Source: Bacillota bacterium
GTDB lineage: Bacteria; Bacillota; Sulfobacillia; Sulfobacillales; JAIMBI01
Reading direction: 5' to 3'
NCBI GenBank assembly: GCA_021797815.1
Contig: JAJZYZ010000021.1
Location: 1 to 39,197 of the forward strand
Length of the DNA stretch: 39,197 bases
The position numbers and the translations under genes are program-made. The notes beneath the pieces are model-generated. The model worked only from the letters and a program-made list of their open reading frames with translations. It searched no databases and was not told where the DNA came from. Shown one piece after another: positions 9,366 to 17,542 of this stretch. Numbering within the stretch: position 1 is the first letter of the stretch; the number at the start of each line of letters is the position of its first letter.

Positions 9366-10262
9366 TTAATGCGCCGGCACGCCCGCCCGCGTCAGCCAGC
9401 TGATAAGGTGGCGGGCTCCATCGGACAACGGGAGCGGCAGGTGGACGGCATAGAACGAGCGGGCGAAGTCGAGTTCCTCGACCTCCACACTCCAGAAATC
9501 ACCGCGCTCGCCCGGAAGCACGGTAAGGGGCGACAGCACGCTGGAGCCGAGGCCGGCCCGCACCATCGCCTTGATGGCCTGGGTCGTGCCGAGGACCAGG
9601 CTTATCGTCAGGTCGTCGACACCCAGGCCCACGTCGGCGAGCGCCGCCTCCAGAGCCGCCCGCGTACCCGAGCCCGGTTCGCGCAGAATGAGAGGCTCGT
9701 GGACAAATTCGTCGAGGCTGACACGGGTGCGGCCGGCCCATCGATGCCCCGCATGCACGAGGAGGGTAGGCACGTCGCGGAGAAAGCGGCGGCGCACGAT
9801 GTCCGACCGCTGGATCTCGTGTTCCACGAGCCCGACATCCACGGCATGCGAGGCCACCAGATCCAGCACCGCCGAGGAATTTGCCATCATGACCGTCAGC
9901 CGTCCCTGCAGCTCGGCCCCGTAAAACCGCGTGAGCAGCCCCGGCAGGATGTATTCCGCGATGGTGAGGCTTGCCCCGACCTTGATCGGGCCCGGCCGTT
10001 CGTCGGCCAGCGCACGCACGCGGTCGTGCGCCTCGTCGAGCGTATGCAGGAGTTTGACCACGTAGCGGTACAGCACCTCTCCGGCGGCCGTAAGCCGCAC
10101 GCCCTGAGTCGAGCGCACCAAAAGCGACGTTCCGTACTGGTCTTCCAGCTGCTGGATTTTCTGACTCACGGCCGACTGCGAGAGGTTCAGCACCCTCGCG
10201 GCCCCGGATATCGACCCGACTTCCGCCACGGCGCGAAATGTCTCCCAGTTCGGCTGCTGCAA
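9366..10262 (-). CDS. LysR-family transcriptional regulator
   Basis: A regulator of 298 aa, the normal length for the family. The frame is open to 10553, but the conserved start of the family (QQPNWETFRAVAEVGS) begins at TTG 10262, preceded by a G-rich ribosome binding site (AAGGGGGGGA). No ATG or GTG lies nearby. Residues 5-65 form the winged helix-turn-helix, with 'GSISGAARVLNLSQSAVSQ' as the recognition part and 'LVRSTQGVRLTAAGE' as the wing. Residues of about 90-290 form the periplasmic-binding-protein-like effector domain ('IKVGASLTIAEYILPGLL'). It is divergent from soeA across 217 bp, the classic layout for a LysR protein that controls its neighbour and itself. The ligand is unknown; sulfite or another sulfur metabolite is an inference from context. 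Confidence 0.95.
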   Translation of the reverse strand: MQQPNWETFRAVAEVGSISGAARVLNLSQSAVSQKIQQLEDQYGTSLLVRSTQGVRLTAAGEVLYRYVVKLLHTLDEAHDRVRALADERPGPIKVGASLTIAEYILPGLLTRFYGAELQGRLTVMMANSSAVLDLVASHAVDVGLVEHEIQRSDIVRRRFLRDVPTLLVHAGHRWAGRTRVSLDEFVHEPLILREPGSGTRAALEAALADVGLGVDDLTISLVLGTTQAIKAMVRAGLGSSVLSPLTVLPGERGDFWSVEVEELDFARSFYAVHLPLPLSDGARHLISWLTRAGVPAH

Positions 10263-10479
10263 GCCGTCCCCCCTTCGCGATTCCCGGTAGGCGCCATCAG
10301 TAATCAAGAACGCCCATCGGGCGCCTGTCGGATACCATGAGCCCAATCCTGACGGTTTTGGTCGACTTAGTATAGACTTCGCCCGCCGCGGGCGTCGCAA
10401 GCTTCCGTCGCCAACAACCCGCGTTGACGGCCGCAGGATGCCATTCTGGCCGGGAAACCGGCCCTTCTGGAGGATCACC
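10263..10479. promoter_or_regulatory. divergent lysR / soe control region
   Basis: The 217-bp gap holds two G+C-rich inverted repeats of related sequence. The first is at about 10311-10323 (CGCCC-N3-GGGCG). The second is at 10380-10394 (CGCCCG-CCG-CGGGCG, perfect). Between them lies an A/T-rich patch at 10366-10377. On the plus strand this reads TATAGA, with a weak CTGACG 16 bp upstream (10349-10354). On the minus strand it reads TATACT. LysR proteins usually bind such dyads, so these are candidate operators, but dyads arise easily in G+C-rich DNA. Confidence 0.35.
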
Positions 10480-13413
10480 ATGGCCCAGCCCCGCTCTGTT
10501 CCCCTGCCCATGGCTGATGAGGAGTCAGGCTCAAGCCGCACCGTGCATACCACCTGTTACATGTGCGCCTGCCGCTGCGGGCTTGAGGTTACGGTCGAAA
10601 ACGAGCGCATCCGGTTCATCAAGGGCATCGCCGAGCACCCGGTCAACAAAGGTGTGTGGTGCGCCAAAGGCGGTGCCGGCCTGATGACCGAATACAGCCC
10701 CGCCCGTCTCACCACCCCGCTCATGCGCGAACCGGGCAGCGAACGCGGCGAGGGCCGGCTGGTGCCCGTGGACTGGGACACGGCCATGGGGACGCTCGAG
10801 GGCTGGCTTCGCAATATACGCGCGACCGATCCCCGCGGCCTCGCCTACTTTACCGGCCGAGATCAGATGCAGGCGTTCAACGGGTACTGGGCGCAGCAGT
10901 TCGGCACACCCAATTGGGCGGCGCACGGCGGATTCTGCTCCGTCAATATGGCAGCGGCAGGGATGTACTCCATTGGCGGCAGCATGTGGGAGTTTGGCTG
11001 GCCGGACACCGAATGGGCCCGCTGGTTCATGCTCATCGGGGTGGCGGAGGATCATCCCTCCAACCCCCTCAAACTGGCGATCTCGGAACTGAAAGACCGG
11101 GGGGGCCGCTTTGTGGTGGTAAATCCGGTTCGCAGTGGCTACGGGGCGCTCGCCGACGAATGGGTGCCCATCCGTCCGGGTACGGACGGGGCGCTGTTCA
11201 TGGCGTTCCTGCACGTGCTGCACCGCGAAGGATTCTTTGACCGGGAGTTTCTGGCCCGGTACACCAATGCCGCGCAGCTCGTGATAGACGCCCCGGGCAC
11301 TGCCGGGGACGGGCTCCTCTACCGGGTCGACGGCGAGCCCGCGGTCATCGGCCCCGACGGCCGCCTCACCGAGTTTATGGCCGCCCGCGGACAGGGTCAG
11401 CTTGAGGGGGAGATTCGCGAGGCGGGCCAGCGCCTGGTGCCGGCCCTAAGCCGCCTCACCGAACGCATCCGGACCACAACCCCCCGGTGGGCCGAGGAAC
11501 TTTCCGGCGTACCTCGACGGACCATCGTGCGTCTCGCGCTGGAGATGGGCGAGACGGCCTTCCGGCATCCGGTCGAACTGCCGATTCCGTGGACAGACGT
11601 GTACGGCGATTCGTTCGCCACCACCGTCGGCCGTCCGGTGGCATTTCATGCCATGCGTGGACTGGCGGCCCACACCAATGGCTTTCAGACGGTGAGAAGC
11701 CTCTTCACTCTCATGATGTGCCTCGGTGCCATTGACCGTCCGGGTGGGTTCCGCTACAAGAGCCCGTACCCGAAGCAGATTCCGCCGCCGGTCAAGCCAG
11801 ATCCCGATCCTCACGCGTACCGCGCCAATACGGCCGCCCCGGCGCCGCTGCTTGGCTACCCCACCAGCCCCGACGACCTTCTGGTCGAGGGCGATGACGG
11901 CTTTCGCATTGACGAGAGCTATTCGTGGAAGTATCCGCTGGCGGCACACGGCGGCATCCAGAACGTCATCCGCAACGCCTATGACAAGACCCCCTATGCC
12001 ATCGACACGCTCCTGGTGTACATGTCGAACCTGGCCTGGAATTCCACCTGGAACACCCTCGACACGCGCGACATGCTAAAGGCGCGCGATGAGAACGGGG
12101 AGTACCGCATTCCCCATGTGGTCGTGTTCGACGCGTTCGATTCCGAAACGGTGCGGTTTGCGGACCTCGTCCTGCCCGACACCACCTACCTCGAGCGGTG
12201 GGATGCGACCTCTCTTCTGGACCGGCCCATCTCGGAGCCTGACGGGCCCGCCGACTCCATCCGCCAGCCGGTGGTGCCGCCGCCGCCGGGGGTCCGGCCC
12301 ACCGCCGATGTTCTCATCGAACTCGGAAGCCGGCTCAGGCTGCCGGGGTTCACGGATGGGGCAGGCCGCCCCCGCTTTCATAGTTATCGCGATTTCATCG
12401 AGCACTGGGAGACAGCACCGGGGTCCGGCATCGGCCTGCTGGCCGGCCACCGCGGACGACGCGGCGACAAGATCCTGGTGGGAGAGCCGAACGGCAGCCA
12501 GCTCGACGCCTACGCGGATCACCAGGCGTTCTGGCGCCTGCGCCTCGATCGGGGCGCTCAATACTTCCGGATGGCCAACCGCGCCTATCTCGACTGGGCG
12601 CATAAGGCGCATTTCCTGCCCTCGACCAGTCCCATCGTGCTAAACCTCTACAGTGAGCCGCTGCAACGCTTCCGCCTTGCGGGCGAGGGGCTCTGGCCGG
12701 GCAAGAAGCCGGACGATCCGCGGCTTCGGGCGCGCCTTCAGCGTTACATGGACCCGGTTGCATTCTGGCACCCGCCCCTCGAGGATGAGCTGCCCGACCA
12801 TGAGCGCTATCCGCTTCGCATCATCACGCAGCGGCCCATGACCCACTATCACTCGTGGGGCTCGATGAACGCGTGGCTGCGCCAGTTGGTAAACGAGAAT
12901 CCCATCTTCATCAATGCCGAGCTCGCGCGTCGCGAGAATCTGCACGAGGGTGACGCCATCTATGTGGAGTCGCGGCTCGGCCGCATGACGGCCCGCGTCG
13001 CCATTTCCGATGCGGTTGAGCCCGGAACCGTCTGGACCTGGAACGCCATCGCCAAGGGTCCTGGCGCCTGGGGACTCCATCCAGAAGCCCCCGAAGCTAC
13101 GCGGGCCATTCTGGTCAACCACATCATTCCCGATGTGATGCGGCTGGACGGACCCGGCACGTTCTTCAACAACGACCCCGTGACCGGCCAGGCCGGTTGG
13201 TATGACACCCGTGTGCGCATCTACCCTGCCGACCGACAGGACGTATGGCCGCGCGTGGATCCGGTTCCGCCTCTGCCCGGCAGCGCGCCGGCACCGAAGC
13301 GGCTCGCCTATACAACCCGCGACGGCCATCCGATGGAGACGATACGGCCCGTGCCGCTGCTGCCCAAGCGGGCATCCGGGGACATACAGGAAGGAGACGC
13401 GACATGCAGCTGA
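10480..13413 (+). CDS. soeA: SoeA, molybdopterin catalytic subunit of sulfite dehydrogenase
   Basis: Catalytic subunit, 977 aa, of the membrane-bound SoeABC enzyme that oxidises sulfite to sulfate on the cytoplasmic side. The start is ATG 10480 with TGGAGG six bases ahead (10468-10473). An upstream in-frame ATG at 10438 lacks a ribosome binding site. Residues 26-61 carry the [4Fe-4S] ligands C26-x2-C29-x3-C33-x27-C61. Molybdopterin-binding domains follow. 'HGGFCSVNMAAAG' contains Cys153, the probable Mo ligand. 'FTGRDQMQA' and 'FGTPNWAAHGG' are hallmarks of the SoeA branch of the DMSO reductase family. There is no Tat signal, as expected for Soe and unlike periplasmic PsrA/PhsA. The C-terminal dinucleotide-binding domain is complete. 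It overlaps soeB by 10 bases. Alternative: another PsrA-like oxidoreductase acting on a different sulfur substrate. Confidence 0.9.
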   Translation: MAQPRSVPLPMADEESGSSRTVHTTCYMCACRCGLEVTVENERIRFIKGIAEHPVNKGVWCAKGGAGLMTEYSPARLTTPLMREPGSERGEGRLVPVDWDTAMGTLEGWLRNIRATDPRGLAYFTGRDQMQAFNGYWAQQFGTPNWAAHGGFCSVNMAAAGMYSIGGSMWEFGWPDTEWARWFMLIGVAEDHPSNPLKLAISELKDRGGRFVVVNPVRSGYGALADEWVPIRPGTDGALFMAFLHVLHREGFFDREFLARYTNAAQLVIDAPGTAGDGLLYRVDGEPAVIGPDGRLTEFMAARGQGQLEGEIREAGQRLVPALSRLTERIRTTTPRWAEELSGVPRRTIVRLALEMGETAFRHPVELPIPWTDVYGDSFATTVGRPVAFHAMRGLAAHTNGFQTVRSLFTLMMCLGAIDRPGGFRYKSPYPKQIPPPVKPDPDPHAYRANTAAPAPLLGYPTSPDDLLVEGDDGFRIDESYSWKYPLAAHGGIQNVIRNAYDKTPYAIDTLLVYMSNLAWNSTWNTLDTRDMLKARDENGEYRIPHVVVFDAFDSETVRFADLVLPDTTYLERWDATSLLDRPISEPDGPADSIRQPVVPPPPGVRPTADVLIELGSRLRLPGFTDGAGRPRFHSYRDFIEHWETAPGSGIGLLAGHRGRRGDKILVGEPNGSQLDAYADHQAFWRLRLDRGAQYFRMANRAYLDWAHKAHFLPSTSPIVLNLYSEPLQRFRLAGEGLWPGKKPDDPRLRARLQRYMDPVAFWHPPLEDELPDHERYPLRIITQRPMTHYHSWGSMNAWLRQLVNENPIFINAELARRENLHEGDAIYVESRLGRMTARVAISDAVEPGTVWTWNAIAKGPGAWGLHPEAPEATRAILVNHIIPDVMRLDGPGTFFNNDPVTGQAGWYDTRVRIYPADRQDVWPRVDPVPPLPGSAPAPKRLAYTTRDGHPMETIRPVPLLPKRASGDIQEGDATCS

Positions 13414-14066
13414 CCATCATTACGGACCTGAACAAGTGTGTGGGGTGCAAGAGCTGTCAGGTGTCCTGCAAGGAGCACAACACCGGCGGCGCCTTCGGGC
13501 CGGTGCCGGACCATGATCCGTACGGAGAGCCGGACGGCATGTGGTGGAACCGCATCGTGAGCATGGAGGCCGACACCTATCCCAACACGTCGGTCCTCTA
13601 CCTCCCGAAAGCGTGCATGCACTGCTATGACGCCCCCTGTGTCCCTGTCTGCCCTACCGGCGCCTCCTTCAAACGGGAGGATAACGGCGTCGTCCTGGTG
13701 GACTATGACGCCTGTATCGGCTGTCAGCTGTGCATGTGGGCCTGCCCTTACGGGGTGCGCGAGTTTGATGAGCATGAGGGCGTGGTAAAAAAGTGCACGA
13801 TGTGCATCGACCGCATCGAAGACGAGACGCTGGCGCCCGACGATCGCCAGCCGGCCTGCGTCCAGAGCTGCCCCACTCACGCCCGGACGTTCGGGGACCT
13901 CGACGACCCGTCGTCGTTGGTGTCCCGCCTGGTGGCCGAACGACAGGGGTTCGGGCTCCTGCCAGAATTGGGAGCGCGTCCGGCGGTTCATTACCTCCCT
14001 CGCCGGCCCATGCCGGGACCGGTGGATGACGAGGCCGTGGATCGTGCGCTCGCGGAGCGATACTGA
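13404..14066 (+). CDS. soeB: SoeB, 4x[4Fe-4S] electron-transfer subunit
   Basis: A ferredoxin-like subunit of 220 aa that passes electrons from SoeA to the membrane subunit. The start is ATG 13404, with AAGGAG eight bases ahead (13391-13396), inside the last codons of soeA. Four cysteine groups are visible: 'CVGCKSCQVSC' (C12, C15, C18, C22), 'CMHCYDAPCVPVC', 'CIGCQLCMWAC', and 'CTMC' with the later 'ACVQSC'. This matches the four-cluster NrfC/DmsB/PsrB architecture. There is no Tat signal, consistent with a cytoplasmic location beside SoeA. The frame extends upstream inside soeA but has no function there. The gene ends in a TGATG overlap with soeC, so translation is probably coupled. Confidence 0.93.
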   Translation: MQLTIITDLNKCVGCKSCQVSCKEHNTGGAFGPVPDHDPYGEPDGMWWNRIVSMEADTYPNTSVLYLPKACMHCYDAPCVPVCPTGASFKREDNGVVLVDYDACIGCQLCMWACPYGVREFDEHEGVVKKCTMCIDRIEDETLAPDDRQPACVQSCPTHARTFGDLDDPSSLVSRLVAERQGFGLLPELGARPAVHYLPRRPMPGPVDDEAVDRALAERY

Positions 14067-15037
14067 TGCGCCCCACCTGGCCGCTTCTCCTGATGACGGG
14101 ATTGCAGGGTCTGGCCGGCGGGCTCATCATCACACTGGCCCTCCTCGGTCTCACCCTCGGAGCGCGCGCCCTGTCCGTGGAGGCCTGGTCGCTCCTGTCC
14201 CTTACCAGTCTCATATTGGTGGGAGCCGGCGGGGCGGCCTCCATTTTTCATATGCACCGGCTGGCCGGCGCCCGCTTCCTGCTCCGCCGGCTTGCCACGT
14301 CCTGGCTCTCACGCGAAGTCCTAACCACGACGCTCCTCGGTCTGGCCACGGCCGCGGCGGTCGTGCTGCCGCGCCTCTTTCCAGCGGCGGCTGGCTGGTA
14401 CCCCGAGCTTGTCGGCGCGGCCGCCGTGCTGGCACTGATCGCCCTCTTCGTCACGGCCATGATCTATGCCACTATTCCTGCCATGCTGAGCTGGCACAGT
14501 CCGCTCACCGTCGTCACCATGATGGGCACAGGGATATTGGGCGGTGCCGTCTGGGCAGATGCCGGATGGCTCCTCGCGGGTCCTCACACCGCCCTGTCCT
14601 CGGCGGTGTTTGCGGGGCTCCTCCGGGGCTCCCTGGTGCTGTGGGCCCTGTTCAAGGTCCTTCAGTTCCGGACATTTCGGGAGGCGCGGAGCCGGATTCG
14701 GGCCGAGACCGGTTTTGGTCTCCCCCGGGGCCCGCATCGTCTCCTGGACACGGGCACCACGCGCGCTCCCTACCGAACCCAGCCCCAGGTGTGGCCTTCT
14801 ATCGGACGGCTGCGCCGGCGGCTCCTCGAGGGAGGAGTGCTTGCGCTCGCCCTGGCCGTGATCGTGCTGGTTGGGATTCAGACTGCGTGGGCAGGCCTGT
14901 CGGCGGCGCTCGTTGCCACCGTCTTAACCTACGTGGAGCGCTGGCTCTTCTTCGCTGACGCCACCCACAGCTCCCTCGTGTGGTTTCCCGCCGCGACGGA
15001 GGGGATGGCTCTGCCAAGAGCCGGGACCCACGCCTGA
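14066..15037 (+). CDS. soeC: SoeC, DmsC/NrfD-like membrane anchor
   Basis: An integral membrane subunit of 323 aa. It anchors SoeAB and should hand electrons to the quinone pool. Its ATG shares one base with the soeB stop (TGATG). About eight hydrophobic segments can be counted. They start with residues 5-32 (LLLMTGLQGLAGGLIITLALLGLTL) and 43-62. Several more are between 90 and 205, and two near the C-terminus (VLALALAVIVLVGIQTAW and LSAALVATVLTYVERWLFF). This is the DmsC type of anchor known in SoeC, rather than a haem-b anchor. The arrangement and length match the family. It is followed by another TGATG overlap into a glycosyltransferase-like gene. Confidence 0.88.
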   Translation: MRPTWPLLLMTGLQGLAGGLIITLALLGLTLGARALSVEAWSLLSLTSLILVGAGGAASIFHMHRLAGARFLLRRLATSWLSREVLTTTLLGLATAAAVVLPRLFPAAAGWYPELVGAAAVLALIALFVTAMIYATIPAMLSWHSPLTVVTMMGTGILGGAVWADAGWLLAGPHTALSSAVFAGLLRGSLVLWALFKVLQFRTFREARSRIRAETGFGLPRGPHRLLDTGTTRAPYRTQPQVWPSIGRLRRRLLEGGVLALALAVIVLVGIQTAWAGLSAALVATVLTYVERWLFFADATHSSLVWFPAATEGMALPRAGTHA

Positions 15038-15960
15038 TGCCCGAGCTTCGCTGGGAGAAAGCCGCGGACGCCTGCGGAGCGGATAGCCGGGCGGCTGACA
15101 TATTCGCGGAGGGGCTGTCGGTCAACGGGTGGCGGATCGACCGCAAAGGCCGCCTATTCGCGCGGGGACCGGTGACGCGTGTGCAATTCGGGTGGGGTGC
15201 CGGGCACCCGGATGTCCGGGTGGCGGCAGGACCGCCGTTCGGCTCCGCCGTGCGTCCGACGCGGATGACGGTGGTACCCGACCAGGCCCTCGGCCTTCTC
15301 CTGACAGAACAGGGTGCCGCCGGATCGATTGCGCACCTTCCCTACCCCGTTCCCGACCCGTTTTTTGACTGGAGCGACGCGGGCCCGGTGTTCCAGGTGA
15401 CCCGGCGCCATCGCCTGCAGGCACGCCCGCGGCTGGTCGTAGCGGGAGACTGGCGTCTTGGCCACGCCCTTACCCGTGTCCTTCCGGCCGCCCGCCGCGT
15501 ACTCTCTGCGGGCGGCGAGCTGGTCTTGCTGGACGCCCTCGGTGATCGCGCCCGCATCGCCCCGGCCGTCGCGGCCATGGGCCTCCAGGAAGCGGCGGTC
15601 TTCCTGCCCCCGCTGTCTGACACGGAGCTGGCCGGTCTCTTTCACAGCGCCGATCTTTTCATGCAGGCCGATGTGCACGGCGGATACCCGGCGCTCATGC
15701 GTTGGGCGCTGGCAAGCGGCCTTCCCGCCGTGGGCATCGATGACCCCCTCACGCGACGGGCAGCGGAGCATTCATTCGTGGCCGTGGATCCGAGCCGGAA
15801 CGACGTGTGGCCGGAGGCGGTCGCCGCCACCCTTGATGACGGCCGTCTGCGCGAGGAGATCATCCGCCGGGCGGCTCAGAGTCTCGATGCCGCGCGGCTT
15901 TCCCGCGTGGTGCCCGCCCTGACCGCCATCCTGCAGGAGTCTGGCGGCGGGGGCCCGTAG
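15037..15960 (+). CDS. GT-B glycosyltransferase-like protein, coupled to soeC
   Basis: A 307-aa protein. Its ATG 15037 shares one base with the soeC stop. The frame is open from 14980, but the coupled ATG is the natural start. The second half (about residues 145-300) reads like the C-terminal Rossmann domain of family 1/4 glycosyltransferases: 'PRLVVAGDWRLGHALTRVLP', 'FLPPLSDTELAGLFHSADLFMQA', 'GGYPALMRWALASGLPAVGID', then 'VAATLDDGRLREEIIRRAA'. The glutamates of the usual E-x7-E motif are not visible; Gly and Arg appear to stand at those places. It may therefore be inactive or divergent. The N-terminal half is not recognised. No signal peptide or TM segment is visible. A role in Soe assembly or activity is suggested only by the operon. 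Confidence 0.7.
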   Translation: MPELRWEKAADACGADSRAADIFAEGLSVNGWRIDRKGRLFARGPVTRVQFGWGAGHPDVRVAAGPPFGSAVRPTRMTVVPDQALGLLLTEQGAAGSIAHLPYPVPDPFFDWSDAGPVFQVTRRHRLQARPRLVVAGDWRLGHALTRVLPAARRVLSAGGELVLLDALGDRARIAPAVAAMGLQEAAVFLPPLSDTELAGLFHSADLFMQADVHGGYPALMRWALASGLPAVGIDDPLTRRAAEHSFVAVDPSRNDVWPEAVAATLDDGRLREEIIRRAAQSLDAARLSRVVPALTAILQESGGGGP

Positions 15961-16007
15961 ACGCGTTCCGGGGGGCAACGGGTGCCATGACCATGAGACG
16001 GCTCTTC

Positions 16008-17258
16008 TCAGCGGACCTGGTAGGACAGCCGCTGCGCGGCGAGCGCTCCGTACGACGTCACGACCGCCAGGTCTATCTCGTGCGCCCCCTTCGTCATTTC
16101 CAGCACATAGGTATCGTCGGGGAGCGGGACGCCCCCCGCGACAAAACCGGCGCGGTAGGGATGGGCGGCGCTGAGTCGGAGCGCGGGCGCACCGCCCGCG
16201 ACCGCGGTCTCCACCCCCACCTCGGCGAGGTTCGGGTACAGGGGCGCGGGGCCGTGGACCAGCGCATTGGACGTGACCAGCCACTCCCGCTGAAAAACCG
16301 GCGTGAAGGGGCCGGCCGACCAGGTGCCCGCGGTCGTGGAGATGTGCGCGAAGTAACTGAACCAGACATGGGTGTCGTCGTCGGTCAGATCGTTCCGATA
16401 CGTGCAGTAACCGGGGACCGGGGCGCCGGACACCGCCATTTCCTGCAGCGCCGGGGCGCCGAGAGGAGTGCCGTCGGCGGCGGTCCAGTAAAGGCCGTTC
16501 TGGCCGTCCAGCACCACCCAGGCCCCCAGATCGTCAATCCATGCCTCCGACACCATGTGACTTCGTCCCAGCCCCGCATGATAATCGTTCTGGCGCAGGG
16601 AGACCCGTCGGGCCGGGATGTCCAGGGCATTTAAGGCCTGACTCAACACCAGGCTGTATTCGACGCAGGCAAATCGATCGCCGGCCTCGACCCGCCGCAG
16701 GCACTCCACGGCGTCGTTGACGTCCATGTGGGCGTTGGCGTGCCGCCAGCGCCCGGTGACCCACCGAAGGAGCCCGCGCGCCGTGTCCCAGGCGCCCGTC
16801 TCACGCGCCGGAATCAGCGAGCGGAGCTCCTCCTCCCGTCCAGGCAGCCTAAGGAGTCCCAGGGCGGCGTGCGGGGCAATGACGGGCCAGTCCAGCAGGG
16901 TCAGGGGGGACGGAGGCACGCCGGTGGTCATCTCGGTCTGCAGGCGCGCCCAGCCGGGGTCGTCGCCGAAGGCTCGTTCCAGTAAATCCCCGAAAATCTC
17001 GGGCTGCCGGAACCCTTCCGCGACCACCCTCCGGAGAAGGGTGAGGGCCTCCGAATGTCCCAGGTTCCGGGCCGCGATCGCGGTGGCCGGCCCCCAGACG
17101 TCGGTCCAGAAGGCCGTGTCCCGTTCGAGCGCCGGCCGCAGGCCATAAAAGGCGGGCCAGTCGTGTGCCTGCAGTGCGTCCTGCGCCCGCGTCCGTAATG
17201 AATCAAGTGCGGGGCCGCCGCCCGCTCCCGCCTCGGTGTCCATCTGCCACCGCCGCAC
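16008..17258 (-). CDS. transglutaminase-like (cysteine protease fold) protein
   Basis: A 416-aa protein from GTG 17258, placed six bases after a GGGGGAG ribosome binding site. The ATG at 17264 would abut that site. The first 150 residues are helical and unrecognised. The transglutaminase-like core follows: 'FACVEYSLVLSQALNALDIPARRVSL' holds the nucleophile Cys198, 'GRSHMVSEAWI' holds His234, and 'WVVLDGQNG' holds Asp251. This gives the expected Cys-His-Asp order and spacing. The C-terminal 150 residues look like beta-rich accessory domains. No signal peptide is visible. It converges on the soe operon with about 47 bp between. Members act as proteases, peptidases or cross-linkers; the substrate is unknown here. 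Confidence 0.82.
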   Translation of the reverse strand: MRRWQMDTEAGAGGGPALDSLRTRAQDALQAHDWPAFYGLRPALERDTAFWTDVWGPATAIAARNLGHSEALTLLRRVVAEGFRQPEIFGDLLERAFGDDPGWARLQTEMTTGVPPSPLTLLDWPVIAPHAALGLLRLPGREEELRSLIPARETGAWDTARGLLRWVTGRWRHANAHMDVNDAVECLRRVEAGDRFACVEYSLVLSQALNALDIPARRVSLRQNDYHAGLGRSHMVSEAWIDDLGAWVVLDGQNGLYWTAADGTPLGAPALQEMAVSGAPVPGYCTYRNDLTDDDTHVWFSYFAHISTTAGTWSAGPFTPVFQREWLVTSNALVHGPAPLYPNLAEVGVETAVAGGAPALRLSAAHPYRAGFVAGGVPLPDDTYVLEMTKGAHEIDLAVVTSYGALAAQRLSYQVR

Positions 17259-17542
17259 GCCCATCTCCCCCTATCGAGCCGGTCATGGTGACCGGCGGCC
17301 ACATTCTCGCGCCTGGCCGCCCGTCGCGGTTTCGGGGTCGATTCGCCATCGGAAGGAGCCGATCCTGCGCGCGAGACACCGACGTGCACGCGTGGACGCC
17401 GAAGCCATCCCCCTCATCTCCATCCGCTGTCTCGCGCCCAATACCACGCCCCCCGATGGCATCCTGACGGCTAGCTTGCGACACTGATGGCAGGCGCTCC
17501 CGGAGGTCGGAGCAGACGCCCTATCTTAGTCGGAGGTGTGCG

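Noticed and set aside
9042-10340. 432-codon plus-strand open frame
   Set aside because: Antisense to the LysR gene. The long frame is a by-product of G+C-rich codon usage.
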